Below are positions 1 through 10,192 of a stretch of 64,000 nt of DNA, one piece after another (positions within the stretch are counted from its first letter, which is position 1; the number at the start of each line of letters is the position of its first letter). Position numbers and translations under genes: made by a program. A model generated the notes under the pieces. That model did not search any database, was not told where the DNA came from, and worked only from the letters and a program-made list of their open reading frames with translations. This DNA comes from Rhabditoides inermis (lineage: Eukaryota > Nematoda > Chromadorea > Rhabditida > Rhabditidae): positions 124,001 through 188,000 of the forward strand of contig CAWZYM010000280.1 in NCBI GenBank assembly GCA_963966185.1, in the 5' to 3' direction.

Positions 1-292
1 GAGAAAGAGAAAGAGAAAGAGAAAGAGAGGGAGAGAGAGAGAGAGAGAGAGAGAGGAATGATTGTGTTGTCTCAAGATCGTGAAACATTAGGTTGTAGGT
101 GAGATGGGACAATCTGATTGACTACGGTTGTCGTTGTTGTGTGACAAGCTGATCAGTGAGAATTGTACCGTTTTCGCAGAACATAAGGCTTCGATAGAAA
201 GGAGGGGGTATTAGTGTGCGTGTGGGAAAGAGACAGAGAGAGAGAGATTGAGAGAATGAGAGAAGAAGAGAGGGAGAGAGGGAAAGCGGGAG
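1..292. repeat. GA-rich simple repeat at left edge
   Basis: Purine-rich (GA)n and (GAAA)n tracts occupy roughly 1-54 and 229-292, with a short unique stretch between them. A similar GA tract at 50,340-50,412 precedes the second copy of the large duplication. The recognisable homology between the two copies starts inside or just after these tracts, so one duplication breakpoint probably lies in simple sequence. Confidence 0.85.
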
Positions 293-599
293 AGAAATTG
301 TACAGTATGCCGTTACGCCTTTAATGACAAAGACCTTGTTAAAAGTAGTCTTAAGGTGTTTATCTTATTGAAGTCGTCTTGTTGTTCTTGAGTACATGAC
401 GTTAAATGAACGAAGCGAATATAACAAACATGTATGTATTGAATAAAGTCATTAGTCATATAACAAATATCAGTACGAAACTGTGCCTTTTCTCACTTTT
501 TTCTTGTTCACTGTGCACATTGAAACCTGACGAAAACACTATTTTCAGTCACCTTATATGTTCTCGGGTTTAAATGAAGTTTCATTGATTTCGAATCGG

Positions 600-760
600 A
601 ATCATTATTTCCGGTCTCTATCGCTGTCTTAATGTTTTGATGTTGCGGTGTTTGGTTTTCATGAAAAAAATTTCATACAGTTGTATCTATGTTTTCAATC
701 GTATTTGTATCTACGTTGTTGTCGTGGCGCGGTTACACACACCACGCATGACCCTTATTT
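600..760 (+). promoter_or_regulatory. Conserved upstream block of Srx gene A
   Basis: This block is shared with the DNA upstream of gene B (about 5930-6070) and with both genes in copy 2. It contains a CTTAATGTTTTGATGTTG element near 629-648, a doubled TTGTATCTAYGTT motif (681-693 and 705-717) and ACACCACGCATGA near 738-750. It lies about 150-290 nt before the start codon. The surrounding spacer diverges much more, so selection on a promoter or 5' UTR is a reasonable inference. No factor can be assigned. Confidence 0.5.
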
Positions 761-828
761 TCGTTGTTCTGTTTTAAAACAAAAAAAAATATTCTAAAAA
801 ATTTTATTTGGATGTGTATCTTGTTACA

Positions 829-838
829 TTTTTTTCAG
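829..838 (+). other. Splice acceptor before gene A start (SL or 5' UTR)
   Basis: A T-rich run ending in TTTTTTCAG at 838 is followed by a GTTCACGT sequence and the ATG 55 nt later. Gene B has an equivalent acceptor ending at 6156, and copy 2 has them at 50,950 and 56,553. In nematodes such a site could receive a trans-spliced leader or end a 5' UTR intron. The sequence alone does not decide between these. Confidence 0.45.
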
Positions 839-893
839 GTTCACGTTTCATTTTCACGTACTTTCATCTTTTTTCTTACTCGCCGACTCGAAT

Positions 894-2814
894 ATGTCAA
901 ACAATGCAACAAATTGGAGCTATGTCTACGGAGCGTCCGTCGCTCTTTTTGTGGTGTGGTTTGATATGTGGTATAGCCTTCTTCTTCTTATCTTAACTCT
1001 TTTTCCGATTCAGTGCGGCATGTTGGGAATGTTCTTCAACGCATTTTCCGTTTTGTTGTTGTTCAAAAATCCGACACTACGAAATCCTTTTGGTATGTTT
1101 TTTTCCAATACAATACATTTGCATTATGATACTAGGAACTCTATGCACTTCGCACATCGCTGCTAATTTCGGCGCTTGTTTTGTGTTCGTGATTTGGTGT
1201 TTTCCAATTGCACTCACGTAAGTGAAAACGGAACTCACAAAATGAAAAAGAAACCACTTTTTTTAGGCAACGTGCCGACGTTTCATATACAGCCCTGGGA
1301 AAAATACCTGGAATGTTGATGATGGGTTTTTACGATGTCTGTGTTTATTCACATCTTGTGATTTCAATAAATAGATTCTCAGGTATATAAGGTTTTTTTT
1401 TATTTCACCTTTTCAGCGATTTCAGCCATTTGTTTTCCGATAGCAGCTCGTAATTTTCTCACATTCCGATCGAGTTTTATCGCAGTTGCAGTCGTGTGGT
1501 TGTTAGCCTGTTGTCACATTACTCCGTACTTAGTCAATGGTTTGTTCAGTGGTTTCAGCGCTGCGCTCATCCACTCCCTTTCAGGGGACAACTGCTACGT
1601 CAACTTCGATCCATTCCAACTGCGGTGGGTGTTTGCTGATACACCGTGCGGATACGTGATCACTGTGTGAGTACCTTTAAACGGTGAAAGAAAAAAAGCT
1701 GCACTTTCGAAATCTTCTTGACACAAGGATCCATTGGAACCTTGAAATTGGAGACCGTGCTATGACGCATACCTACCATTTGCTCTTTGAAGTTAGTGTA
1801 CCCTCTTTCTGGGTATGCCACAAGTCATGGCACATTTATCGACGATATTTCTAAATGTTTGGCCACAGTATAGCGTTCCGATTCATGAAAAAAAATGAGT
1901 GAGTTGCAAACTAAGGCTCAGAACGGCTCGCGTTAGTCCAAAGTGCACAACTTGCACCAACTTGCACAATCTGCTACACTACTCAACTGTGATAATAGTT
2001 CACTAATGAAAAAAAAAACTCAACGTTTTGGAGCAAACAATTGAATTTTAAGCCGCGCTGCTAAACGCAGCAACCTTTTATTTCAAGATAAACGGCGTAA
2101 AACACCTCAATAGTTGTTTTGTTTTTGAAATAAGCTTGCATCAATAATCATGAGAAAGAGATGCCATACACATTTTTCGTGTTGGAAACTTTGCGGTCAG
2201 AGGTTACATTTATAATAAAAAAAGAAGAAAATGTCACATTGAGCGGAACGTTTATATTTCAGATACGCTGACTTCTACACTTCTTTGTTTGCGGTGATCT
2301 GTATTATACTCATTGACGCCTCCACGTTTGTGAAACTGAAAATGACATCGGTATCCTTTCAAAACCAAAATGCCGTCTACGTTATTTCAGAACAACTTCG
2401 GCAGGTCGAAATCGCACAGAAAACTGGAGATCCGGTTTTTTATCCAGTCCTGTCTTCAAGGCTTTATATTTATCACAGAGATAGCTTCGCACAATTATTT
2501 CTGCACTTTGGGCGATTCAGATTGGTTTCTGTAAGCTAGAAATGTTCAAGATTTAAATTCGATCAAATGTTAAGGTTCCTCACCGTAACATTCACATGGG
2601 TGTTTTGTCATTTCATAGACGGGTTAGTTTCGTTTTGTATTCTGCATTTCGTTCACCATCTGTTTACAGGTTCTGTTTTGTGTGTTTCCACTATGGGCGC
2701 GCAGAGTTCAGAAAGTGTACAACGAATTTTGTTACTGTGCAGTCAACAAGTGAACAAAAAAAACAGAAACGCTTCATGTATTCTGTGCTTTCAGATAGAA
2801 TAGTGGTGAATTGA
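894..2814 (+). CDS. Srx-type 7TM chemoreceptor, gene A
   Basis: Ten exons: 894-953, 1014-1092, 1136-1217, 1267-1382, 1426-1539, 1585-1666, 2263-2350, 2391-2530, 2575-2622 and 2670-2814. All introns are GT..AG and the joined frame is open for 317 aa, a normal length for nematode serpentine receptors. Hydrophobic segments lie near residues 10-40, 50-72, 84-108, 127-148, 180-204, 223-247 and 254-278. NRF (109-111) ends TM3, where other GPCRs have DRY. A conserved Cys (154) sits in the second outer loop, IDASTFVKLK follows TM5, and the tail has AEFRK (281-285), like the Srx PEIR motif. The likely role is a G-protein-coupled receptor in chemosensory neuron cilia; the ligand is unknown. The first donor (GTGTGG) is weak. 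Family assignment rests on remembered motifs; a sister serpentine family is possible. Confidence 0.82.
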
Positions 2815-3237
2815 AGGTTGAATGTTTAATGTATTCATAATAGTGCCTACAGCCACTGCAGATTGGATTTGACCGATGGTTTTCATTATGTAATTACGGA
2901 AATCTGCAAAAACTCAACTATGAAAGTTCACTTGAATTGAATCTATTTATATATGTTTGCATAAACTAAACACTTTAGTACCTTCAGTGTTCTGTGAAAA
3001 CTAAAAACAAAAATGAGACGATAAAGAAGATCGTGAGCAAGCGCTGGTTTTGGTATCGGACAGCGGAGTGAAAAACTGCTTGTTTTTCACATGTGGCGTT
3101 TATTTTTTTTTTGCTTATAGTCAATTTATGAAAAGTTTCTGTATTTTATAATTCATGTGGCAATTGTAGTTTATGTACGAGAGGTGTTCCTTTAAGGTTT
3201 GCTGTTACTTAAGTAAAACTGGTATCGAGACATTTTC
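2815..3237. other. Spacer after gene A, repeat relic
   Basis: No coding exon is visible. Sequence around 3095-3215 (GTGGCGTTTA, then a T-run, then CATGTGGCAATTGTAGTTTA) resembles one arm of the inverted-repeat family seen at 60,810-61,263 and 49,020-49,220. It is probably an old fragment of that family. Confidence 0.45.
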
Positions 3238-3332
3238 TCGGATTCACGTAAGTTTCATGAATTCCGATTCATAATCATCTTTTCTGAACTCAATCGCTGT
3301 CTTGATGTTTTGATGTTGATAACATGTATGGT
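3238..3332 (+). promoter_or_regulatory. Orphan copy of the A/B-type upstream block
   Basis: The order of segments here (GATTCACGTAAG, TCCGATTCATAATC, TCTTGATGTTTTGATGTTG) matches the DNA upstream of gene B at 5885-5960 and of gene A near 580-650. No receptor exon follows it. It may mark a deleted Srx gene between A and B, or a duplicated promoter fragment. The same orphan block is present in copy 2 near 53,345-53,430. Confidence 0.4.
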
Positions 3333-3426
3333 TTCCGTTGATAGTCATATGAGCATACAAACTTTTGGTTGTAGTAGTGTGCGTTGCGCATCTTCGTGAA
3401 GTTTCTGTATTTCTCACTTACATGTT

Positions 3427-3636
3427 CACGGCCCGGATAGTTGCAGAGCGCGACCCACAGAGAGAGAGCGGCGCTCGCACAAGCCGCGCCGCGAGTGATA
3501 TGGCGCGTAGCGATTTCAGCCGAGGAATTATCGCGCTCTTTCTCTTGCTGGTGATTCGCAATGAGGACGCGTCGCGTTCTTCGCGAGCGCGGTCGGCGCG
3601 CGCGTTGTTGTCGACTGAGCAACTATCCGGGCCGTG
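3427..3636. mobile_element. 210-bp MITE with CACGGCCCGG termini
   Basis: Perfect 18-bp terminal inverted repeats (CACGGCCCGGATAGTTGC and its complement) bound a GC-rich 210-bp segment. It is flanked by a 5-bp direct repeat ATGTT at 3422-3426 and 3637-3641, the expected target-site duplication. There is no coding capacity. The same insertion occurs at 53,535-53,744, so it predates the large duplication. It sits inside an older AT-rich repeat. Superfamily is not assigned. Confidence 0.75.
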
Positions 3637-3639
3637 ATG

Positions 3640-4700
3640 TTATGATAATCTTTTAAACGAAAAATGATTGTATTTTTATGTTTCTTGTTGTAGTTGTAGT
3701 CTACACGAACTTCAGAATGGTACGTTCCTTCAAGTTGTTCTTCTTACAATTTGTTGTTTTCATTTTTTTTTGCGGCTCACATACAATAACCATTTCGGAG
3801 ACTTTCTGATTCAAAGTTATTGCATGGCTCTATCGTAAGGTGCAATTCAATTATATTTGTTTCATGCTTTCAATACCGTGCTGATCTCGCTCCGACTCCA
3901 GGGAAAATGCAAGGTCATGAGCTTTGGGAACTTATTCGTGTCCTCACGCAAAGCATTTGCGATTTCTCACGGACTATCAATCATAAATTCTCAGATAGTA
4001 TTGAAACATAAACATAACATGTTATCAGAAACTGTGCTGACCAGAGAGTGAGAGGAAAGACATGAACATGTTTTATAGGCTCCCACGTCCGGCCAGTTCA
4101 CGTTATGTTTCGCATTAGAAAACATATTAGTACTTACCAAAAACAAAAAAAAGTACACTGTCACTCCGTTCGAAGGCGGAATTTCGAATTACGCCAAAAG
4201 AGAAAACTGCATGTTATTGTGTAGTCTGTTTTGTGAAAATATCAGCGTTTGGCCGGACTCTGGAAATTAGTTCCTATCATCGACCCCGTCTCATTACTCC
4301 AGCGGCGCGAAAATGACGGAAAAAATGCAAAATTCACACCGACAATCGTCATTTCTCTCGATACTTGCAAATATGTAAAACTCCGGTACAAAGCGATGAA
4401 AACACAAAACAAGCTATATAGTAGTTTGTTTCGTGTACGCAGTCACCTGCATACTATTGTGTACATCATTTCTCTTTTCTGGTGAAACTTGAAAACCCGC
4501 TGAACGGAGTTACTTTTGAAATTTTCTCATTTTTTTCTAATTATCTCTTACTTTTCACAAACTGTAACTTTTAAAGCTTTTCGTTTAACCAAAACTCTGT
4601 AGTCAACGGAGACCTGAAAAAGAGGGGTTCTAATTCATCAAAAATAATGTCTATCGACACATTGTTGTGCACATTTTGGTTTACTAGCAAGTATGTATGT
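3640..4700. other. Spacer without recognisable genes
   Basis: AT-rich sequence with short unrelated open frames only. No splice-bounded exon resembling the neighbouring receptors was found. It is nearly identical to 53,745-54,775 in copy 2. Confidence 0.5.
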
Positions 4701-5229
4701 ATGTATCGAGTGTACTAGCAAGTACATATCTCGGAGTGGAACTTGATCCTCTGATGAACTTCAGTGGTCACGTTGCTGAGAGAGTGACGAAGACTCGCCG
4801 AGCTATTGATAAGGTCTCCTGGAAAGAAGTGGGCGTTTCGGAGAGTCTTCGAGTGAGTGTACAAGGCGTATATTGAGCCAGGACTGCTATATGCTGCAGA
4901 GAAATGATTTCCTGCAAACGAGACAGACATGCAACTCGAAAGAGAATGTGCACGCAGCGAGGCTGGTGCAGAACGATTTCACGTCGTCAGATCGAGTGCT
5001 AGAGAAGGCCAAGTCGAGTACGGTATAGAAGACCGTGAGTGAGCGAACGAGAGTACTCATGTGGAATTATGTGCACTTGGGTTGAGACCCTCTAGATACA
5101 TAGATAGTTGGTAGTTGTTACTTGTATAGAACAGTGAACTTAGAAGAACTGGAGGACAGTCAGACTAGAGTGATGGAGCCTGTGGTGGCAAGACTGCACG
5201 ACTACCGGGTGAACGAGTTGAGGTGGTTA
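4700..5229 (+). pseudogene. CR1-like reverse transcriptase relic (copy 1)
   Basis: Read with frameshifts, the + strand resembles the C-terminal thumb region of a CR1/Jockey-type reverse transcriptase: YLGVELDPLMNFSGH, then KAYIEPGLLYAAE, then a conserved tail up to a stretch interrupted by the MITE at 5234. Stops and frameshifts rule out function. Copy 2 (54,775-55,870) keeps about 540 bp more on the 5' side, including an AFDT-type motif, so copy 1 suffered an internal deletion near 4670-4700. Confidence 0.6.
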
Positions 5230-5233
5230 TTAA

Positions 5234-5466
5234 AGGTATGTAGTGTACCCTCTGAATCTGGGTGTATGTGTAGATACAACATGTCATTGTTTACGACTCA
5301 ATGAGTATATTATGATGATGCAAATATTTAAAATAAATGTTTGATAATTTTTAATTTCATTATTTTTTATCACAAACAACCATAAACGACATAAAAATAC
5401 CTCTAAAAGACATTGATAATACATTCGTGATACTTTTTAATATTTGATTCAGAGGGTACACTACCT
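5234..5466. mobile_element. TTAA-flanked MITE, absent from copy 2
   Basis: Terminal inverted repeats read AGGTATGTAGTGTACCCTC at the left and GAGGGTACACTACCT at the right. They are bounded by TTAA at 5230-5233 and 5467-5470. In copy 2 (near 55,860) the sequence runs GGTTATTAAATGTTCTG with a single TTAA and no insertion. TTAA duplication is typical of piggyBac transposition. A longer relative lies at 47,293-47,827 in the opposite orientation, and the inner sequence of one end matches. This copy has no ORF. Confidence 0.88.
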
Positions 5467-5470
5467 TTAA

Positions 5471-5929
5471 ATGCTCTGCCTGAGAAAACTTTTCAGGCGG
5501 AAACCAAACGTTCTTTCTTCTTTCAAGCGTGCTGTCAAGATTCAGTGAAATGCAACTGTCAGAGACGGTGCTTTGTTCTAATAACTTATCGACTAGCGTA
5601 CTTCTAGAGCACGTTAGTTAAATTAATGTAGTTCTCACAGTCGTTATAAACAAGAAGCGGTCTTGTTTTCGGCGGAGAAGAGTTGGTATGGTCTTGTTAT
5701 AGAAATGAACGCAACACTAACAATGAAAAAAGTTTATTTGGGCCGAGTTTCGTTACATTCAGCGGGGTTGACTTGCGATAGCCTTTCTATCTGTATTTGA
5801 TTTCACCCGTTTGCGAACATTCAATAGGCATGTCAACTCACAGTTACTCGAATAAAACTAACATTTACTGTGATTGAGATATGTTCTCAGATTCACCTGA
5901 AGTGAACTTCGATTCATATTCGTCACTCC
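5471..5929. other. Spacer between CR1 relic and gene B
   Basis: No gene is recognised. It begins with the tail of the CR1-like relic that continues after the MITE (TGCTCTGCCTGAG onward) and runs into the gene B upstream block. Confidence 0.5.
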
Positions 5930-6070
5930 GGTCTCTATCGATGTCTTAATGTTTTGATGTTGCGATGTTTGAAAAAAACTCATACGTTTGTATCTATGTT
6001 TTCTATCGTGTTTGTATCTACGTTTTAGTCGTGACATATAAAAAAGGTGCCAGACACCACGCATGATCAT
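5930..6070 (+). promoter_or_regulatory. Conserved upstream block of Srx gene B
   Basis: It contains CTTAATGTTTTGATGTTG (5946-5963), the doubled TTTGTATCTAYGTT motif (5987-6000 and 6011-6024) and ACACCACGCATGA (6054-6066). The order and spacing match those upstream of gene A. It lies about 140-275 nt before the ATG. Confidence 0.5.
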
Positions 6071-6205
6071 TGTTTCCGTGTTTTTGTTTGTGACAGTTGT
6101 TTTCAAGTTCTAAAACTTTTTTTAGTTTGGTGAGGTAGCGTATTGGATTTCTCTAGGTTCACGTCTCAGTCACGTACTACTGTCTCAACTATCACTCGCC
6201 GAAAT

Positions 6206-8152
6206 ATGTCCAACAGTTCAACAAATTGGAGCTATGTCTACGCAGCGTCGGCCTCTCTTTTCGTGGTGAGAATGGAAATGTGATCAGAATCAGAATATTT
6301 ATCTCGAATCAAGTAGCACATGGTAATGTAGTTTAAGGTAAGGTTACGGTAAAGTACAGTAGTACAACGCCTACTGCGAGTTCCAACAATACGGAGTGGT
6401 CCCGTGAATGCGTACGTATTGTTGGTGATGCTTGTCATGATATAAATGTGGTATAGCCTTCTTAGTTTTCTTCTCTTTTTCATAACGCTTGTTTCTTTCA
6501 GTGCGGTTTGTTCGGAATGTTCTCTAACGCATTTTCCGTTTTGTTAATGTTCAAAAATCCGACACTACGAAACTCCTTTGGTATGGGTTTTTTCAAGCAT
6601 ACAATCGCTATTTTACATTTAGGTGTTTTATGCACTTCGCACACTGCTGCTAATTTTGGCGCTTGTTTGTTGTTTGTGGCTTGGTGTTCTCCAATAGCAC
6701 TAGCGTGATTAAAAAAACGAAAACTTGAAAATGATGATATAACATACTTTAGGCAACGAGCCGACATTTCATCCTCAACTCTTGGAAGAATGCTAGGAAT
6801 GACCATAGTCGGTTTCTGGGATGTCTGTGTGTATTCACATCTTATTATTTCGTTGAATAGATTCTCGGGTACATACATGAGTTATTTTACTTGTTATTTC
6901 AGCGATTTCAGCCATTTGTTTCCCGATAGCAGCTCGTAATTTTCTCACGTTCCGATCGAGTTTCATCGCAGTTGCAGTCGTGTGGTTGTTAGCCTGTTGT
7001 CACATAACTCCGTACTTAGTCAATGGTATGTTCAGTGGTTTCAGCTTTCGTCTACTTGCTTTCAGGAAACAACTGCTACGTCAACTTCGATCCATTACAA
7101 CTGCAGTGGGTCTTTGCTGATACACCATGCGGATACGTGATCACTGTGTAAGTACCTTTCTAAAAGCTCAGTTCGCCAAATCGATAGCGTCGAAGCTTGG
7201 TGAGCAAATGGTCGCTGGTTCGATTCCCCTCGTGGGCAATCGTTCTGCTGAGTTCCACTACTCCCCGGGGAGGCGCGTGAACCCACTCTCAGCCTTTATA
7301 AGCTCTGCTTTCGACGATGGCAGTCTTTAGAGATCTTCTACAACGCTCTTTCATCACGAACTAGTGACCCGACGTTCACGCTCATCTACCATTAACAGTC
7401 AGGACTCGCGCCGCACTGTTCCAGCCAAGGAGCCCCAATTACCCATTGTAGGGTTGTGTGTGCTACCAAATAACCCTTCATGCTAAACTTCTGTGTAAGA
7501 GTCCAAGTGATAAAACAAAACAAACATTTACCATAAACGGTGGAAGAAAGATACCGGACGTTTTGATCGATCGGAAACTTGATGCCGTTATGGGACGCCA
7601 CTCACAACCTACAATTTGCATCTCACAATGAGCGTTTATTTCAGATACGCTGACTTCTACACCTCTTTGTTCGCGGTGATATGTATCATAGTGATTGACG
7701 CATTCACGTTTGTGAAACTGAAAATGGCATCGGTATCTTTTAAAAACCAAAATGCCGTCTACACTGGTAATTTAAGAACAACTTCGGCAGGTCGAAATCG
7801 CACAGAAAACTGGAAATCCGATTCTTCATCCAGTCCTGTCTTCAAGGCTTTATATTTATCACAGAGATAGCTTCGCACAATTATTTCTGCACTTTGGGCG
7901 ATTCAGATTGGTTTCTGTAAGCTAGAAATGTTCAAGAAATGTATTCGATCAACTGTTAAGGTTTCTCACCGTAACATTCACATGGGTGTTTTGTCATTTC
8001 CTAGACGGGTTAGTTTCGTTTTGTATTGTGTATTTCGTTCACCATCTGTTTACAGGTTCTGTTTTGTGTGTTTCCATTATGGTCGCGCCGAGTTCCGAAA
8101 GTATACAACGAATGTTGTCACTGTTCAGTTAACAAGTGTTTTGAGAAACTGA
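6206..8152 (+). CDS. Srx-type 7TM chemoreceptor, gene B
   Basis: Ten exons with the same lengths as gene A up to the last: 6206-6265, 6502-6580, 6623-6704, 6753-6868, 6912-7025, 7066-7147, 7645-7732, 7777-7916, 7961-8008 and 8056-8152. They give 301 aa. The N-terminus is MSNSSTNWSYVY. NRF closes TM3, CFPIAARNFLTFRSSF follows it, and the tail has AEFRK then a short end. It is a close paralogue of gene A (sharing the ILTFV-type promoter block, not shared with C/D/E). The intron 3 donor is GTGATT here but GTGAGT in B', so splicing of this copy may be weaker. Intron 6 (7148-7644) carries a tRNA-like SINE-type sequence. The role as a chemosensory GPCR is inferred from the family. Confidence 0.82.
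7175..7330 (+). repeat. tRNA-like SINE-type sequence in gene B intron 6
   Basis: A good B-box (GGTTCGATTCCCC, near 7217-7229) follows a weak A-box-like region (AGCTTGGTGAGCAAATGG). The sequence continues into CCCCGGGGAGGCGCGTGAACCC. No closed acceptor stem is visible, so this looks like a tRNA-derived repeat rather than a working tRNA. The same sequence lies in intron 6 of B' near 57,572-57,727. Confidence 0.5.
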
Positions 8153-9420
8153 AACGCCTAATGTAACATCCGTTTCAGATAAATCTACGTTGGTTTGATG
8201 GTCAAATGTTTTCCATTTAGTGCTCACAATCGCTGCTGATTGAATTTGATCGATCATATTTACTTCGTACAAAACATAGCAAACGCAACTGTGAAACTTG
8301 AAATAAATCTATGTGTAGATCTATGTGTGTATAAATTGTATGATAACCTTCAGTGTTCTGTGAAACATTTCAAAAAACGAGTTGCCGGGTTCTAGGTTAT
8401 AATCTCACATAATCTCACACAGTATACTTTCAATCAGGGCTTTCAGGGTGGATCTACAGTGTAAAAACGAAAATATGTAAGCGCTACTCTCACTTTTTAG
8501 AACTTATGTAATGTTTTTGTCATTGTGCGCCTCTCCTTTCACTTAGTGTCGATTCAACGAAAACGGCCAGCTCAGTGTTTTTTTTCACCTGCACGTCTCT
8601 CTTTTATCGCATTTCATTCTGCTGAATTAGTGATAGTTTCACGTATTTTACATTTTAGGATATATATGGTAGTCCCCGTTCACGGTTCGCTTGTTCTTCT
8701 GCCGCAGTCAGCTGCGTTCGCGGTACACGCAAGATCATTCGACGGCGCGTTTTAGCGGTCTGATTTTAGGGAAACGAGTTCCATTTGCAAGTCAAATGAA
8801 GCAGAGTTTTCCTTCTTCTTAAGCTAATAACTCAAATGAAATTTTCAAATAAAGTTTTTTTTTCATAAAATTACCACGGCAAGATCATGACACCTTTTCA
8901 AATCGAGTGACTTCAGCGTTTTTGTTTTAATTATCAAGTAGTTCGTTAGATTTCGATCACTTTTTCTGTCAGTTTATGAAGGGAATCACGCCAAATGTGA
9001 GAACTCTTCAAATATGTGAGAGTCGTTTCAGTTTTTTTTGTTATATTTTTTGTCTGTAGAAAACAAGCAGCGAAGTTTTCTTTTCGCAGTGAAAAATACC
9101 AAATCGGTAAGTATGGTCATAGTTTGGTCATTTTGATTTCTACAATCTGCGTTCATTTTATATTTTGATAAGTTGTTTTATTTCAATGTTCTGTCATGTG
9201 GCAGACGTACGAAATTCAGACAGGTGTATTTCTTCCATTAGCAGACGTAACACGTTTGCTCTCAAGCATTTTGTGGCAGAAAGAGCAGATTAGCAGATTT
9301 GTTCACTATTTCAATTGATATATTACATATTATGTTGTTACATCGGATAAAACAACCTGTTTTTTCACGCGAGTCTTTTAATAAGAAATGATTAGGTTAT
9401 TTGTTTCTAATAACAAGTCG
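8153..9420. other. Spacer after gene B
   Basis: It contains the gene B 3' region (AATAAA near 8302) and AT-rich DNA with no supported gene. It is colinear with 58,555-59,815 in copy 2 with many small indels. Confidence 0.5.
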
Positions 9421-9422
9421 AC

Positions 9423-9508
9423 TGATTTCGAAACCGCCATTATCAAATATAAAGATTTCGAAACCGCCATTATCAAATATCAAAATGTCATTATCAAATA
9501 TACGAAAA
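9423..9508. repeat. Short tandem repeat, about 31-bp unit
   Basis: Two full units of GATTTCGAAACCGCCATTA plus TCAAATATAAA, followed by partial ATTATCAAATAT units. The array is conserved at 59,813-59,892 in copy 2. Confidence 0.8.
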
Positions 9509-9904
9509 AACTGCAAACCTTTATTTTATTGAAAAGTTCGCATCTCCTGAATATCTAAAACATAAATGGAAGAAAAACTGTATATGACGTAGTGAAAATC
9601 TTACTTAGATTCCTTAAAAAGAGATTGGCCTGTTTTTTTTTTTGTTTTTTTTTTTGTTTTTTCAAACAATTTTAAAATCACATATGTACAAACTAAACTT
9701 GGAACGAAGAAACAAAGTTTCATCGTTGCTCGAGTAGCGCAAAATTTGTTTCCCGCTTGAAATAGGGTTTATCTACGGCACTCGATATGTCTTTTGCAAC
9801 ATTCCTCCTGGTATTGTAAATAACGCGCCTGCTGATGTGACTGTTTCGATTCGCACCGCAGCTGCATGTTTTGCTATTTGAATAGGCCCCTGTTTCTTTA
9901 TAGG

Positions 9905-10192
9905 GACGTACCACTCTAAATTTCCTGTAAAAACTATGTCTGCTACGTGAAACTACGTAAAAATACAATCACCTTTCATCATTAAAATATATGCTTAAAA
10001 ATGAAGATAAGGTGTAAAAAAACGCCTCGCGAAGTTGTGTACTTTTAGTGAGAAACACCGAAATGTGCCGTAGAACATTCCGTACGCACGGAGCACACTA
10101 TTTAATGGATTGTTACATATGTCATTGTATGTATTTGCATTTATGATTATCATTGATAGTCATAAAAGCATACAAATTTTTGGTTTTAGAAG
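9905..10192. repeat. Truncated inverted-repeat element (left arm only)
   Basis: This matches the left arm and loop of the palindromic element complete in copy 2 at about 60,810-61,263. In copy 1 the right arm is missing because the sequence jumps at TAGAAGT directly into the next foldback element. The deletion removed about 815 bp relative to copy 2. Confidence 0.7.

Noticed and set aside
3290..3637. Overlapping Arg-rich frames of 90-110 aa on both strands
   Set aside because: They span the CACGGCCCGG MITE and flanking repeat. Conservation in copy 2 comes from the duplication.
9423..9508. Possible CRISPR-like array of repeated units
   Set aside because: Only two full units with no spacers, in a eukaryotic genome. 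It is a short tandem repeat.
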